Source: Lineus longissimus
Lineage: Eukaryota; Nemertea; Pilidiophora; Heteronemertea; Lineidae
Assembly: GCF_910592395.1 (NCBI RefSeq)
Contig: NC_088318.1
Span: forward strand, 10,232,349-10,296,348
Direction of reading: 5' to 3'
Length of the DNA: 64,000 nucleotides
The notes under the pieces are model-generated. The model saw only the letters and a list, made by a program, of their open reading frames with translations, had not been told where the DNA came from and searched no databases. The first letter of the stretch is position 1; every line of letters begins with the position of its first letter. Position numbers and translations under genes: made by a program. Shown here piece after piece: positions 58,501 through 60,048 of this stretch.

Positions 58501-59313
58501 ATGTGGTTTGAAATGCTTCCACATTTTGCACCAACCCAAGTGGTTTGGGTTGTCTCACCCAAACCTCTGTGGTGAAAATGAGGCTTTATACATTATCCAA
58601 TATGAAAAAGAAATATTCTCACTCGGGTGTTTTAGAATAGAGCTCTATCCAAGAAAGCTAATTTTGCCTTTTTTAACCTTTAAAGGCATCATCTGTTTAG
58701 GATGATCGCACTTGGGCCTACCCTAACCCTAACCCTTCCCTCACGCTAAATCCTACTCCTCAGTTTTATCTCCCGAAATCGCATAAATCCTAAGTTGAGT
58801 TAGCCTCTTTGTAATAACCATAACTGCTGTCACCAATGTCAACCAATTAACCATAACTGCTGTCACTGATATCTTGGAGGAGCATAATTCCTCCAAGCTG
58901 ATATTGACACCATAATTATACCAAACTTCAGAACAGAGCAGCTCAAAATTTTAGACATAAATACCACTTACCAGGAGCCAGAATGGGTTGATATTGATTT
59001 TCTATACAAGTGATTATCTAATCAACAATGCCACACAATTCCTAGGCCAAGTTTGAAGTTATTAGATGTAACACCACCTACAAATATCATGAGAAAAAAA
59101 ATGTGGGGACTACGGACTTTAGACAATGCATCAGTTACCATGATGATATCCCATAAAGGTGCAAAAGAGAACTTACCTCTGATTGAAGGGCCTGACCCTA
59201 ACAGCTACCCTCACCCTGAAAAAAAGCGAGGAAAAAATTAGCAGAAAAAGTATTTTTCTAATGCAACGGGAAATTCGGATGTTTTGGAAATCCACTTACG
59301 ATTCGTCCGGCAT
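906..59313 (-). CDS. KIF28: Kinesin-3 motor protein, KIF28/KLP-6-like (23 exons, 3' end off the window)
   Basis: This is an ATP-driven microtubule motor of the kinesin-3 family. The spliced model joins, in order, 59313-59300, 59215-59177, 56519-56446, 54871-54855, 42602-42580, 40084-39963, 31685-31607, 29039-28970, 25453-25267, 24219-24067, 23543-23446, 22843-22746, 22219-22069, 21638-21563, 15384-15284, 14643-14453, 13173-13031, 12757-12608, 11599-11443, 2862-2481, 1966-1697, 1458-1297 and 1034-906. Every junction is GT-AG and all phases match, giving 962 codons with no stop. Seen: P-loop GQTGSGKS (residues 106-113), switch [11 protein letters not shown] (219-228), switch II DLAGSER (257-263), FHA domain (about 458-556) and DPFWEP (697-702). 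Known: FWEP-type sequence after the FHA domain, with [18 protein letters not shown] in the motor, is typical of KIF28/KLP-6 rather than KIF1 or KIF13. C. elegans KLP-6 works in ciliated sensory neurons and at mitochondria. The cellular role here is inferred. At least one more 3' exon must lie to the left. Confidence 0.88.
1297..1458 (-). CDS. KIF28: KIF28-like exon 22 (C-terminal coiled coil)
   Basis: 162 nt (54 codons) encode [20 protein letters not shown], then [20 protein letters not shown] and [14 protein letters not shown]. The second half shows heptad-like spacing of Leu/Val ([16 protein letters not shown]). Acceptor GATTTTAG, donor GTAGGGTA, phase 0 at both ends. Confidence 0.85.
1697..1966 (-). 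CDS. KIF28: KIF28-like exon 21 (post-FWEP segment)
   Basis: 270 nt (90 codons) encode [20 protein letters not shown], continue through [20 protein letters not shown] and [18 protein letters not shown], and end KLQKMTTR. The strand-rich pattern, with a K-KY-V-F start and HS-x-(I/V)-x-(F/Y)PS-x-T-EHL-YF-x-NG, is the C2-like part downstream of the KIF1-type domain in this family. Both junctions are phase 0. Confidence 0.92.
2481..2862 (-). CDS. KIF28: KIF28-like exon 20 (KIF1-type domain, DPFWEP)
   Basis: 382 nt, the longest exon. It begins [20 protein letters not shown], has [20 protein letters not shown] at residues 697-716, continues through [19 protein letters not shown] and ends [14 protein letters not shown]-x-RGKF-NR(R/K)-MQEMYQ and FWEP-x(2)-VLIG mark the KIF1-type domain in its KIF28/KLP-6 form. 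An earlier in-frame Met is internal, not a start. Acceptor TCTTCAACAG, donor GTAGGCTG. Confidence 0.95.
4711..4850 (+). repeat. Three-copy tandem repeat, period 48-51 bp
   Basis: Units start at 4711, 4759 and 4810, each opening TGGCTTAC-ATTATTGGGGC. The periods (48 and 51) are multiples of three, so an open frame crosses all units ([10 protein letters not shown] repeated). Nothing else suggests it is translated. Confidence 0.85.
5065..5496. mobile_element. Fold-back element with ~130-bp inverted arms
   Basis: The left arm (5065-5193) starts TTACTGGATCCACTCACCAA and its inverse closes the right arm (5364-5496). The inner part of the left arm (about 5131-5193) is duplicated at 5200-5262, ending in AAAAGGGGTGGGATATCTAT. 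The loop is about 5263-5363. No coding sequence. Confidence 0.75.
7428..7506. repeat. 14-bp perfect inverted repeat
   Basis: TTCAAGGGTTAACA at 7428-7441 and its exact inverse TGTTAACCCTTGAA at 7493-7506 enclose 51 bp. The ends contain TTAA and resemble those of the TTAA-flanked elements elsewhere in the window. Possibly a tiny remnant. Confidence 0.6.
8137..8395 (-). mobile_element. 3' end of a non-LTR retrotransposon (LINE) with (GAT)n tail
   Basis: On the minus strand the frame reads [20 protein letters not shown], then [20 protein letters not shown], a stop, and [12 protein letters not shown]. This matches the C-terminal tail of LINE reverse transcriptases (FGHV-R...G..EG-R-RGRP-W-D-(I/V)-E-WTG). 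It ends in a (GAT)n microsatellite (8137-8159), as in LINEs that end in microsatellites. It has an internal stop and is only a tail fragment, so it is dead. Confidence 0.75.
9840..10028. mobile_element. TA-flanked MITE family J, copy 1
   Basis: It starts ACAGTCCAAATCATTCGTC and ends in the inverse, TTTGGACTGTA. The inside is rich in short reiterated TGACGC/GCGCCA motifs. Related copies: 19832-20081 and 44483-45103. Confidence 0.72.
11066..11126. repeat. Interstitial telomere-like repeat (TTAGGG type)
   Basis: About ten degenerate CCCTAA units (CTAACCCTAACCCTGACCC and onward, with CCTTAA variants) read on the plus strand. A short related run lies near 58716-58733. It suggests TTAGGG telomeres, which are common in animals but not insects or nematodes. 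Confidence 0.85.
11443..11599 (-). CDS. KIF28: KIF28-like exon 19 (stalk segment)
   Basis: 157 nt encode [20 protein letters not shown], then [20 protein letters not shown] and [28 protein letters not shown]-x-R-x-FE is a conserved stalk stretch in KIF1/KIF28 proteins. It joins in phase (AA|G) to exon 20 across an 8.58-kb intron. An extra small exon inside that intron cannot be excluded. Confidence 0.92.
12305..12465 (+). mobile_element. tRNA-derived SINE fragment
   Basis: It has an A-box-like TGTGGTCTGGTGGTCTC followed about 45 bases later by a B-box-like AGTTCAAACC. There is no CCA or acceptor-stem pairing, so it is not a functional tRNA gene. It lies in intron 18. Confidence 0.5.
12608..12757 (-). 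CDS. KIF28: KIF28-like exon 18 (end of FHA, linker)
   Basis: 150 nt encode [20 protein letters not shown], then [20 protein letters not shown] and [18 protein letters not shown] is the last FHA strand. The following [11 protein letters not shown] is the conserved W/Y-EFAQ-E helix of kinesin-3 stalks. Confidence 0.94.
13031..13173 (-). CDS. KIF28: KIF28-like exon 17 (FHA core)
   Basis: 143 nt encode [21 protein letters not shown], then [20 protein letters not shown] and HKDRILFG. It has the FHA S-x(4)-H motif (Ser498, His503) and the VNG turn (Asn527-Gly528) that form the phosphothreonine-recognition face in FHA domains. Confidence 0.95.
13327..14344. mobile_element. TA-flanked ~1-kb DNA transposon (pogo/Tigger-like ends), non-autonomous
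   Basis: The element starts CAGTGGAACCCCGGTCGGCG and ends in the inverse of CAGTGGAACCCCGGTAACAC, flanked by TA on both sides. GCGACCACC-type motifs recur just inside both ends. The centre is AT-rich with no transposase ORF. It fills most of intron 16. Confidence 0.85.
14453..14643 (-). CDS. KIF28: KIF28-like exon 16 (start of FHA domain)
   Basis: 191 nt encode [20 protein letters not shown], then [40 protein letters not shown] and [13 protein letters not shown]-x-L is the hallmark opening of the kinesin-3 FHA domain. The VGR pair (Gly484-Arg485) is the first conserved FHA motif. Confidence 0.95.
15284..15384 (-). CDS. KIF28: KIF28-like exon 15 (coiled coil)
   Basis: 101 nt encode [21 protein letters not shown] followed by [13 protein letters not shown]. 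This is a charged heptad-like segment resembling coiled coil 1 of kinesin-3 motors, which ends with a conserved SW-x-(D/E)K. Acceptor TTTTTTGTCAG, donor GTAAGCAT. Confidence 0.86.
16012..16245 (-). mobile_element. MITE family H, copy 2
   Basis: Inverted relative to copy 1: it opens AAGGGGTACGCCGTTCGTAA and ends TTATAAGGCCTTTAAG. The interior is diverged from copies 1 and 4. Confidence 0.7.
17297..17722. mobile_element. TTAA-flanked MITE (piggyBac-like ends), copy 1
   Basis: It is bounded by TTAA at both ends, with inverted ends TTAACTCTTTCACTG. Inside are reiterated short words (CCCAAAAT; GGGATTATTTCCTAAAA twice at about 17450-17490). No transposase. Confidence 0.75.
18318..18478. mobile_element. 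TA-flanked pogo-like MITE family B, copy 1
   Basis: It starts CAGTAGAACTTTTCTTTTAA and ends GGTCCCACTG, flanked by TA. The inside reads TTAATAGAGAGGTGTCC and its variants. It is the most diverged of the full copies. Confidence 0.78.
19832..20081. mobile_element. TA-flanked MITE family J, copy 2
   Basis: It starts CAGTCGAAATCATAATCGTC and ends GTGATTTGGACTG then TA. The inside holds a run of GTCGCACATT/GTCGCGCATT words (about 19905-19960) and TGACGC words, like copy 1. Confidence 0.72.
20236..20457. mobile_element. MITE with TTAAAGGG...TATAGGCAG ends
   Basis: The left end TTAAAGGGACAATATAGGCAG matches the inverse of the right end (TTAAAGGGGGACTATAGGCAG) with few differences. The 222-bp element has no ORF. 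Confidence 0.72.
20836..21013. mobile_element. TA-flanked pogo-like MITE family B, copy 2
   Basis: It starts CAGTAGAACCTCTCTATTAA and ends in the exact inverse style GAGGTTCTACTG, with TA on both sides. This is the best-preserved copy. Inner TTAATAGAGAGGT words recur four times. Confidence 0.88.
21563..21638 (-). CDS. KIF28: KIF28-like exon 14 (neck coil, Gly-rich)
   Basis: 76 nt encode [20 protein letters not shown] followed by [13 protein letters not shown] continues the neck coil after IRELR. The glycine- and serine-rich end is a flexible linker. Confidence 0.85.
22069..22219 (-). CDS. KIF28: KIF28-like exon 13 (end of motor, neck linker)
   Basis: 151 nt encode [21 protein letters not shown], then [20 protein letters not shown] and [10 protein letters not shown]. 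This is the final motor helix (ALSPA...YDETL-x-TLRYA-RA) and the neck. Unlike KIF1A there is no unusual insertion. Donor GTAAGCGT. Confidence 0.95.
22746..22843 (-). CDS. KIF28: KIF28-like exon 12 (loop 12 and PYRDSVLT)
   Basis: 98 nt encode [20 protein letters not shown] followed by [22 protein letters not shown]-x-LL is the microtubule-binding alpha-5 region. Loop 12, which in KIF1A is a long lysine run (K-loop), here holds only KKK. Confidence 0.95.
22987..23424. mobile_element. MITE with GTCGTA(C/G)TTCCACC ends, in intron 11
   Basis: The left end GTCGTACTTCCACCATCAAA pairs with the inverse of the right end (GTCGTAGTTCCACCTATCAT). Reiterated CCCGTGTC words and two small palindromes (near 23090-23107 and 23130-23143) lie inside. 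The core (23190-23312) has CGGCGACAGATGGCGCG and its inverse CCTGTCGCCGG. Confidence 0.78.
23446..23543 (-). CDS. KIF28: KIF28-like exon 11 (switch II completion, SERADSTG)
   Basis: 98 nt encode [20 protein letters not shown] followed by [13 protein letters not shown]. It completes DLAGSER and carries the (K/R)EG-x-NIN(K/R)SL-x-x-LG helix. SERADSTGA is diagnostic of the kinesin-3 group. Confidence 0.95.
23762..23940. mobile_element. Pogo-like MITE family B, copy 3
   Basis: It carries AGGAGAACCTCTCTATCAAG at the left and GGGAGGTTCCATTGTA at the right. The left terminal CAG has decayed. It lies in intron 10. Confidence 0.78.
24067..24219 (-). CDS. KIF28: KIF28-like exon 10 (switch I and start of switch II)
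   Basis: 153 nt encode [20 protein letters not shown] (switch I, NxxSSRxH class) through to [12 protein letters not shown], the start of switch II. These loops sense the ATP gamma-phosphate and couple hydrolysis to microtubule binding. Phase 1 at both ends. Confidence 0.95.
25010..25215 (+). mobile_element. MITE family H, copy 3 (3' truncated)
   Basis: It starts AAAGGCCTACGCTGTTTGTT and follows copies 1 and 4 to GCACTATGGCATTTTCGATT, then stops before the conserved right end. It lies in intron 9, just beyond the acceptor side of exon 10. Confidence 0.6.
25267..25453 (-). CDS. KIF28: KIF28-like exon 9 (motor, [11 protein letters not shown])
   Basis: 187 nt encode [20 protein letters not shown], then 42 more residues ending [15 protein letters not shown]-x-VRDLL is a universal kinesin motor signature. 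The 3' end reads straight into the switch I exon (EQGTSNRT). Acceptor ACTTTTCAG, donor GTAGGTCA (weaker than its neighbours). Confidence 0.93.
25870..26218 (-). mobile_element. tRNA-derived SINE, minus strand
   Basis: Reading the minus strand from 26218, the head has an A-box-like GTAGGGGTTAGAGCACCGG and a B-box-like GGGTTCAATTC, then a body with CTCAAGGACAC and AGCGCTTTGAGTGA in reverse. The body with 'tatatagcgct...tcaaagcgctt' is a SINE body widespread in marine animals. No functional tRNA. Confidence 0.7.
27025..27110 (-). mobile_element. tRNA-like SINE fragment, minus strand
   Basis: The reverse strand has GTGCAGTGGAAGAGTTTCAA, then a B-box-like GTGGGTTCAACTC. It is short and diverged. 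Confidence 0.45.
27240..27427. mobile_element. MITE with ~36-bp inverted ends (TGTGACC...GAGTCGCATGTCGC)
   Basis: CAAAATGAGTCGCATGTCGC near the left end is mirrored by GCGACATGCGACTCATTTTG near the right, and the outermost TGTGACC pairs with GGTCACA. It is 188 bp and non-coding. Confidence 0.8.
28065..28583. mobile_element. TTAA-flanked MITE, copy 2
   Basis: It is bounded by TTAA, with inverted ends TTAACTCTTT(C/G). Near the left end lie two palindromic words built on CGACTCCAGT(C/G)GAG (28085-28150). It lies in intron 8, close to exon 8. Confidence 0.7.
28970..29039 (-). CDS. KIF28: KIF28-like exon 8 (motor, GIVP segment)
   Basis: 70 nt encode [21 protein letters not shown] followed by GNV. 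This is the helix alpha-2 region that follows the P-loop helix (GI(I/V)P-x-x-C-x-x-LF). Acceptor TTTCTTTCAG, donor GTAAGATA. Confidence 0.9.
29113..29352 (+). mobile_element. MITE family H, copy 4
   Basis: It starts TTAAAGGCCTACGACATTTG and ends TTACGAACGGCATATCCCTTTT. It matches copy 1 over its full length with moderate divergence. Confidence 0.72.
30082..30720 (+). repeat. Repeat family A, diverged copy (A5)
   Basis: It has the family's left end AATGGCAAGGGCCATTGTGC, one or two internal CCCCCTGGTGGCC units and a right end TCAAAGGTGAGATAAAAAT, but differs at many sites from the young copies and is about 0.64 kb. The (GAC)n tract is reduced to GACGGACACC. Confidence 0.75.
30967..31530. mobile_element. 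TIR element family I, copy 2
   Basis: The left end CATTTTACATGGTGCTGGTT pairs with the inverse of the right end (GTTTTTACACGGTGCGGGTT). Inside are reiterated CCGGTTC/GAACCGG words. A longer sister copy lies at 54074-54690. Confidence 0.75.
31607..31685 (-). CDS. KIF28: KIF28-like exon 7 (P-loop, nucleotide binding)
   Basis: 79 nt encode [20 protein letters not shown] followed by [14 protein letters not shown] is the Walker A P-loop that binds the ATP phosphates. The GSGK spelling and the VGYG-NKG continuation resemble KIF28/KLP-6 more than KIF1, which has GAGKS and MMG. Acceptor ATTTCAG, donor GTAAGT. Confidence 0.92.
32305..33326 (+). repeat. Repeat family A, young copy A1 (internal deletion)
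   Basis: It starts AATGGCCAGGGCCATTGTGC and ends AAGAGGTGAGCTAAAAATG, like A2-A4, but lacks about 107 bp including the first CCCCCT block. A (GAC)n tract lies at 33234-33280. Confidence 0.9.
33985..34085 (+). mobile_element. SINE remnant with tRNA A-box-like and 5S rRNA-like parts
   Basis: TGGCCCAGTGGTTGGCGTG resembles a tRNA A-box region. GGAAGTTAAGCAACGTTGAG at 34041 and the following CGGTCAACCTTTGG align with 5S rRNA internal promoter sequence. It is about 100 bp and no complete RNA gene. Confidence 0.5.
34234..34410. mobile_element. TA-flanked pogo-like MITE family B, copy 4
   Basis: It starts CAGTAGAACCTCTCTATAAA and ends AGAGGTTCTACTG. TA precedes it; the right TA has become TG. Confidence 0.85.
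35237..35405. mobile_element. Pogo-like MITE family B, copy 5 (left end lost)
   Basis: It enters the family at ATCTATTAAGGACACCCTCG and ends GGAGGTTCCACTG then TA. The outer ~15 bp of the left end are missing. Confidence 0.8.
35581..35874 (-). CDS. Possible nested small gene, 97 aa, unknown function
   Basis: An open frame of 97 codons starts [20 protein letters not shown] and ends [12 protein letters not shown]-stop. I do not recognise it. Residues 39-60 ([20 protein letters not shown]) are charged and helix-like. No signal peptide or membrane segment is seen. The DNA just upstream (about 35800-36040) is rich in CpG, with TGACGTC and GATGGCGCC, unlike the AT-rich surroundings, which fits a small promoter. 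It lies within intron 6 in the same direction as the host. It could be a one-exon gene, a retrocopy or chance. Confidence 0.42.
   Translation of the reverse strand: METTLRLNSGVMHALTGLSRQDLCVLEITNNTFFYNLRAEKKLEKYQTDLEKQFTDERTEEQTYWNDNANGPLTRQSKWISYTGYTMFSYKKQPGGI
37096..37443. mobile_element. Possible MITE with CTTAAAG ends
   Basis: CTTAAAGGGTAACTCATGT at the left resembles the inverse of the right end (CTTAAAGTGATACAATGATG). The middle is CpG-rich (CTACGCCGACGACGTTTTCG). The inverted ends are imperfect. Confidence 0.4.
37585..39159 (+). repeat. Repeat family A, young copy A2, with nested insertion
   Basis: It is a full-length family A copy interrupted at 38551-39017 by a TA-flanked element. 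Without the insert it is about 1.11 kb, like A3. The (GAC)n tract lies at 39065-39115. Confidence 0.92.
38553..39015. mobile_element. TA-flanked MITE CCGTATTTTCCGG, nested in A2
   Basis: The ends are CCGTATTTTCCGG and its exact inverse CCGGAAAATACGG, and TA is duplicated on each side. The uninterrupted target (GGGTACATGTG) is visible in A1, A3 and A4. The interior repeats the word ACCCGCACC. 463 bp, non-coding. Confidence 0.93.
39963..40084 (-). CDS. KIF28: KIF28-like exon 6 (motor)
   Basis: 122 nt encode [20 protein letters not shown], then [20 protein letters not shown] and the first base of Gly97. The segment V(F/Y)-x-D-(L/I)-G-x(3)-L-x-x-AFEG leads into the P-loop exon, as in all kinesin-3 motors. 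Acceptor TTTCTTCAG and donor GTGAGTAAAG match the consensus. Confidence 0.9.
40260..40862 (+). repeat. Repeat family A, diverged copy A6, split by an insertion
   Basis: The left part (40260-40427) starts AAAAAGGCCAGGGGCCATTG and holds TAACCTCTGTGACCTTGAAA. The right part (40772-40862) resumes at GGTGGTTAGATGTACCCATG. A 344-bp insert separates them. Confidence 0.8.
40428..40771. mobile_element. 344-bp insertion with 8-bp target duplication (hAT-like spacing)
   Basis: ATAATACT occurs at 40420-40427 and again at 40772-40779, directly flanking the insert. The insert is CpG-rich (GGGTCAACACGACGTCACCG), unlike its surroundings. Convincing inverted ends were not seen. 8-bp duplications are typical of hAT transposons. 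Confidence 0.7.
41410..41611. mobile_element. MITE with TGTAGGCAGGAG ends
   Basis: TGTAGGCAGGAG at the left is matched by its exact inverse CTCCTGCCTACA at the right. 202 bp. Similar GGCAG ends occur in the element at 20236-20457. Confidence 0.72.
42580..42602 (-). CDS. KIF28: KIF28-like exon 5 (23-nt micro-exon, FAFDFSYW)
   Basis: Twenty-three bases encode FAFDFSY plus two bases of Trp, completed by the first base of exon 6 to give FSYWSHD. This is the conserved F-x-F-D-Y-S-Y-W-S-H strand of kinesin-3 motors. The acceptor is CTTTCCAG and the donor GTGAGTAT. Exon 4 lies 12.25 kb upstream. Confidence 0.85.
42754..43366. mobile_element. TTAA-flanked MITE with duplicated 18-bp palindrome
   Basis: It is bounded by TTAA; the ends TTAACCTCTT and (inverse) TTAACCCTTT are similar. 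GGGACGATATATCGTCCC occurs perfectly at 42776-42793 and 42821-42838. The rest is AT-rich with no ORF. Confidence 0.75.
43720..43790. repeat. Pogo-like MITE family B, old fragment
   Basis: GAGGTGTCTGTTAAGGGAGG and a decayed right end TTCTATTCTATAG are recognisable. The left half is gone. Confidence 0.5.
44483..45103. mobile_element. MITE family J, copy 3, carrying a nested MITE
   Basis: It starts CAGTCCAAGTAACCATTGAC and ends AATTGTGATTTGGACTG. The outer parts belong to J; the interior 44527-44969 is a later insertion. Confidence 0.68.
44527..44969. mobile_element. PIF/Harbinger-like MITE with TTA duplication, nested in J copy 3
   Basis: The ends AGCCTGCAGCACACTAGC and its exact inverse GCTAGTGTGCTGCAGGCT are flanked by TTA at 44524-44526 and 44970-44972. 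A 3-bp TWA duplication is characteristic of PIF/Harbinger. 443 bp, with GCCGCCA/CGCCAA words inside, no ORF. Confidence 0.88.
45677..45694. repeat. Poly-G tract
   Basis: About 16 consecutive G on the plus strand follow CTATCC. A comparable C run lies at about 56843-56857. Both are prone to length error and could form quadruplex structure. Confidence 0.85.
46191..47300 (+). repeat. Repeat family A, young full-length copy A3 (reference copy)
   Basis: 1.11 kb. The left hairpin AATGGCC-AG-GGCCATT is at 46191. Three units follow, marked by GACCTCTGTGACCTTG at about 46328, 46644 and 46943 and by CCCCCT at about 46480, 46787 and 47089 (spacing about 300-315 bp). A (GAC)n tract lies at 47218-47255, then a right-hand hairpin with 11-bp arms (AGCTCACCTCT / AGAGGTGAGCT). 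No ORF of substance. Confidence 0.93.
47945..48285 (+). pseudogene. Reverse-transcriptase remnant of a non-LTR retrotransposon
   Basis: [20 protein letters not shown] continues [20 protein letters not shown] then SKLGDWTT-stop. YVDD at 48031-48042 is the RT catalytic box, and the following A-x-x-L-x(3)-S-x-L-x-W matches LINE-type RTs. Stops and a frame change upstream and downstream show it is dead. Only about 110 residues are visible. Confidence 0.62.
48297..50008 (+). repeat. Repeat family A, old copy (A7) split by A4
   Basis: The left part 48297-48493 and right part 49611-50008 are diverged family A sequence (AAACCTGTGTGATACGTCAT; ACAGTTATGAAACGTACCTT; end GCTCAAGGTGAGTTAAAAAC). The young copy A4 sits between them. 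Confidence 0.72.
48494..49610 (+). repeat. Repeat family A, young copy A4, inside old copy A7
   Basis: It is a full-length copy very like A3, with a longer (GAC)n tract (49513-49562). Small differences include a missing stretch after CAATCGGG and GACTACTACTTGG in place of GACCGAAACTTGG. Confidence 0.92.
51830..52315. repeat. 34-bp tandem array
   Basis: Units of the form GCCAGTAGGATTACAGCCAT followed by TTAAGCCCCATACC repeat about 13 times, clearest from 51960 on. Left-hand units are looser (CCACCTGTAGATTTCAGCC). Confidence 0.88.
54074..54690. mobile_element. TIR element family I, copy 1
   Basis: The left end CCTTTTTACACGGTGCTGGT pairs with the inverse of the right end (GGCGTTTTTACACGGTGCGG). 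An interior 73-codon frame (54296-54517) is not recognised. CCGGTTC/GAACCGG words recur through it. Copy 2 is at 30967-31530. Confidence 0.8.
54855..54871 (-). CDS. KIF28: KIF28-like exon 4 (17-nt micro-exon)
   Basis: Seventeen bases between CTTTTGCAG and GTATGTGA encode KEEPKK when joined to the single base left by exon 3. The micro-exon is needed for phase, and it supplies the charged linker that precedes the (F/Y)DYSYW strand in kinesin-3 motors. It is too short for ORF finding and depends on the flanking splice signals. Confidence 0.75.
55094..55479. mobile_element. GTACACCACC-ended MITE, copy 1
   Basis: GTACACCACCTGAAAATGGA at the left resembles the inverse of GGTCCACCAATATTTCGTGG / TGGTGTACG at the right. 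The core (about 55205-55290) has ATCCGGCAACAAATGGCGCG and GCCTGTCGCCGAACC. CpG-rich, unlike the intron around it. Confidence 0.78.
55627..56016. mobile_element. GTACACCACC-ended MITE, copy 2, inserted in a family G repeat
   Basis: Near-identical to copy 1 (same core, same ends). The left flank TTGGCATCCATCACAATA and right flank ATAATGAGAGGATTTGCTC are contiguous in the uninterrupted family G copy at 62531-62566. Confidence 0.82.
56018..56284. repeat. Repeat family G, copy 1
   Basis: It contains GAGGATTTGCTCTTGGTATT, AGCACACTAGGCTGCTTCAG, GGGGAGTTTTCTGGCGTTCA and CTGGCGTCCAGTGTGCTGG, in the same order as copy 2 at 62553-62828. Confidence 0.8.
56446..56519 (-). CDS. KIF28: KIF28-like exon 3 (motor, IIQM region)
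   Basis: 74 nt encode [20 protein letters not shown] followed by NPES. The pattern RE-x(3)-K-x-IIQM-x-G-x-TT is the usual second segment of a kinesin-3 motor. Acceptor CTGCAG and donor GTAAGTAT are strong. The phase (1 nt carried over) fits exon 4. Confidence 0.88.
57898..58020. repeat. ~50-bp inverted repeat (hairpin)
   Basis: GGTATTGGTTGTCTCACC on the left and GGTGAGACAATCAATACC on the right sit within arms 57898-57948 and 57971-58020, with GATACC/GGTATC at the tips and GGTGGAG/CTCCACC at the loop. A related stretch lies at about 58540-58580. Confidence 0.75.
58046..58490. mobile_element. TTAA-flanked MITE carrying a 44-bp array
   Basis: The ends TTAATCCTTTTACTGCAG and (inverse) TTAACCCTTTCGCTGCGGC are bounded by TTAA. 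The left half is the array at 58064-58268. No transposase. Confidence 0.78.
58064..58268. repeat. 44-bp tandem array with TGACGTG/CACGTCA palindromes
   Basis: Five units, each with GACGTGTATACCACGTCATG (small variants) plus a spacer GTACATGGTCTTTTACCATG. Four of the five retain both half-sites of the TGACGTG-CACGTCA palindrome. Confidence 0.88.
59177..59215 (-). CDS. KIF28: KIF28-like exon 2 (motor beta-1 strand)
   Basis: 39 nt encode [14 protein letters not shown], the first beta strand and the RVRP motif that contacts the adenine of ATP. The acceptor follows a T-rich tract and CAG; the donor is GTAAGT. It is separated from exon 1 by an intron of only 84 bp, the shortest in the gene. Confidence 0.88.
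59300..59313 (-). CDS. KIF28: KIF28-like exon 1 (14-nt coding part, start codon)
   Basis: The coding part reads MPDE plus two bases of Ser5, then a donor GTAAGTGG. I chose this ATG because it joins in phase to the [13 protein letters not shown] exon and leaves the short N-terminus normal for kinesin-3 motors, in which the beta-1 strand begins within the first few residues. The 5' UTR extends right for an unknown distance. Confidence 0.78.
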
Positions 59314-59368
59314 TTTGCAATTGTAGCGATCACAAAAAATCAAGGAAAAACACTGAATTTGCTAAATA

Positions 59369-59461
59369 GTATATACTCCACATGAATTACAGTTCCGACA
59401 GCTTCCGAGTTAACTTGTGTACACCGAGCTAGGCAACGTGAATGTGACGTCAGCTGATTGG
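59369..59461 (-). promoter_or_regulatory. Likely core promoter of the KIF28-like gene
   Basis: Upstream of the ATG (59313), on the minus strand, are CCAATC (59461-59456), a perfect CRE TGACGTCA (59452-59445), GTTGCC (59437-59432; half an RFX X-box) and a TATATA (59374-59369). Spacing from TATATA would put the transcript start near 59340, giving a 5' UTR of about 25-30 nt. This is inference from motifs. Confidence 0.5.
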
Positions 59462-60048
59462 ATTGTTCCATTCCATAACAAGAGGGGTGTAATGAATTAG
59501 TGAGTGCTGCCGTTTATTTTAAAACGAAAAAAACGACCAGGAGTTGTACCTTGCTTGTATTGTGGTGCCACCTCGGAAGTCAGTGACTAGTTTGGAGATA
59601 TTTTAACTGACTTCGCAATGTTGGACTTAATTTAATAACATGTACACTTACCAATGATTGAATACTAGCTGCAATGGCGCACCGATAAACAACCTTAGCC
59701 CAGGACCTCAGGACATGGGTCTCCGTAGCAGCAGCAAAGGGAGCTCTTCAACGATCAACCAGTACATCTTGTCCTTGTTGGGAGAACTTCCTACTTTCTT
59801 TCGAGACACCTAGAATGGGAGTTCTGCATCAAGTAGGCCAACACATAATCTACTGTCTCCTCAGACGCCATAAATAGGGTCTAAGTTCAACATCCCAGTA
59901 CATTTACATCTTGTCATTACATGTATTTGACAACAACCTACTGTCCTTGGTACAATAATAGCCACCACTTCCTCAATTAGCGTACATTATGCCATTGTAA
60001 GAGAATACCAGAAATAACCGCCCGGAATCCACCCCATCTTGTTCTGCT

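Larger units (their letters stand above)
56520..59176. other. Intron 2 of the KIF28-like gene (2.66 kb)
   Basis: It carries a poly-C tract (about 56843-56857), an inverted repeat (57898-58020), and a TTAA element with a 44-bp array (58046-58490). The rest is AT-rich. Being near the promoter, it is a natural place for regulatory sequence, but nothing proves that. Confidence 0.75.

Noticed and set aside
59425-59440. Full RFX X-box in the promoter
   Set aside because: Only one half (GTTGCC) matches; the second half (GCTCGG) does not.
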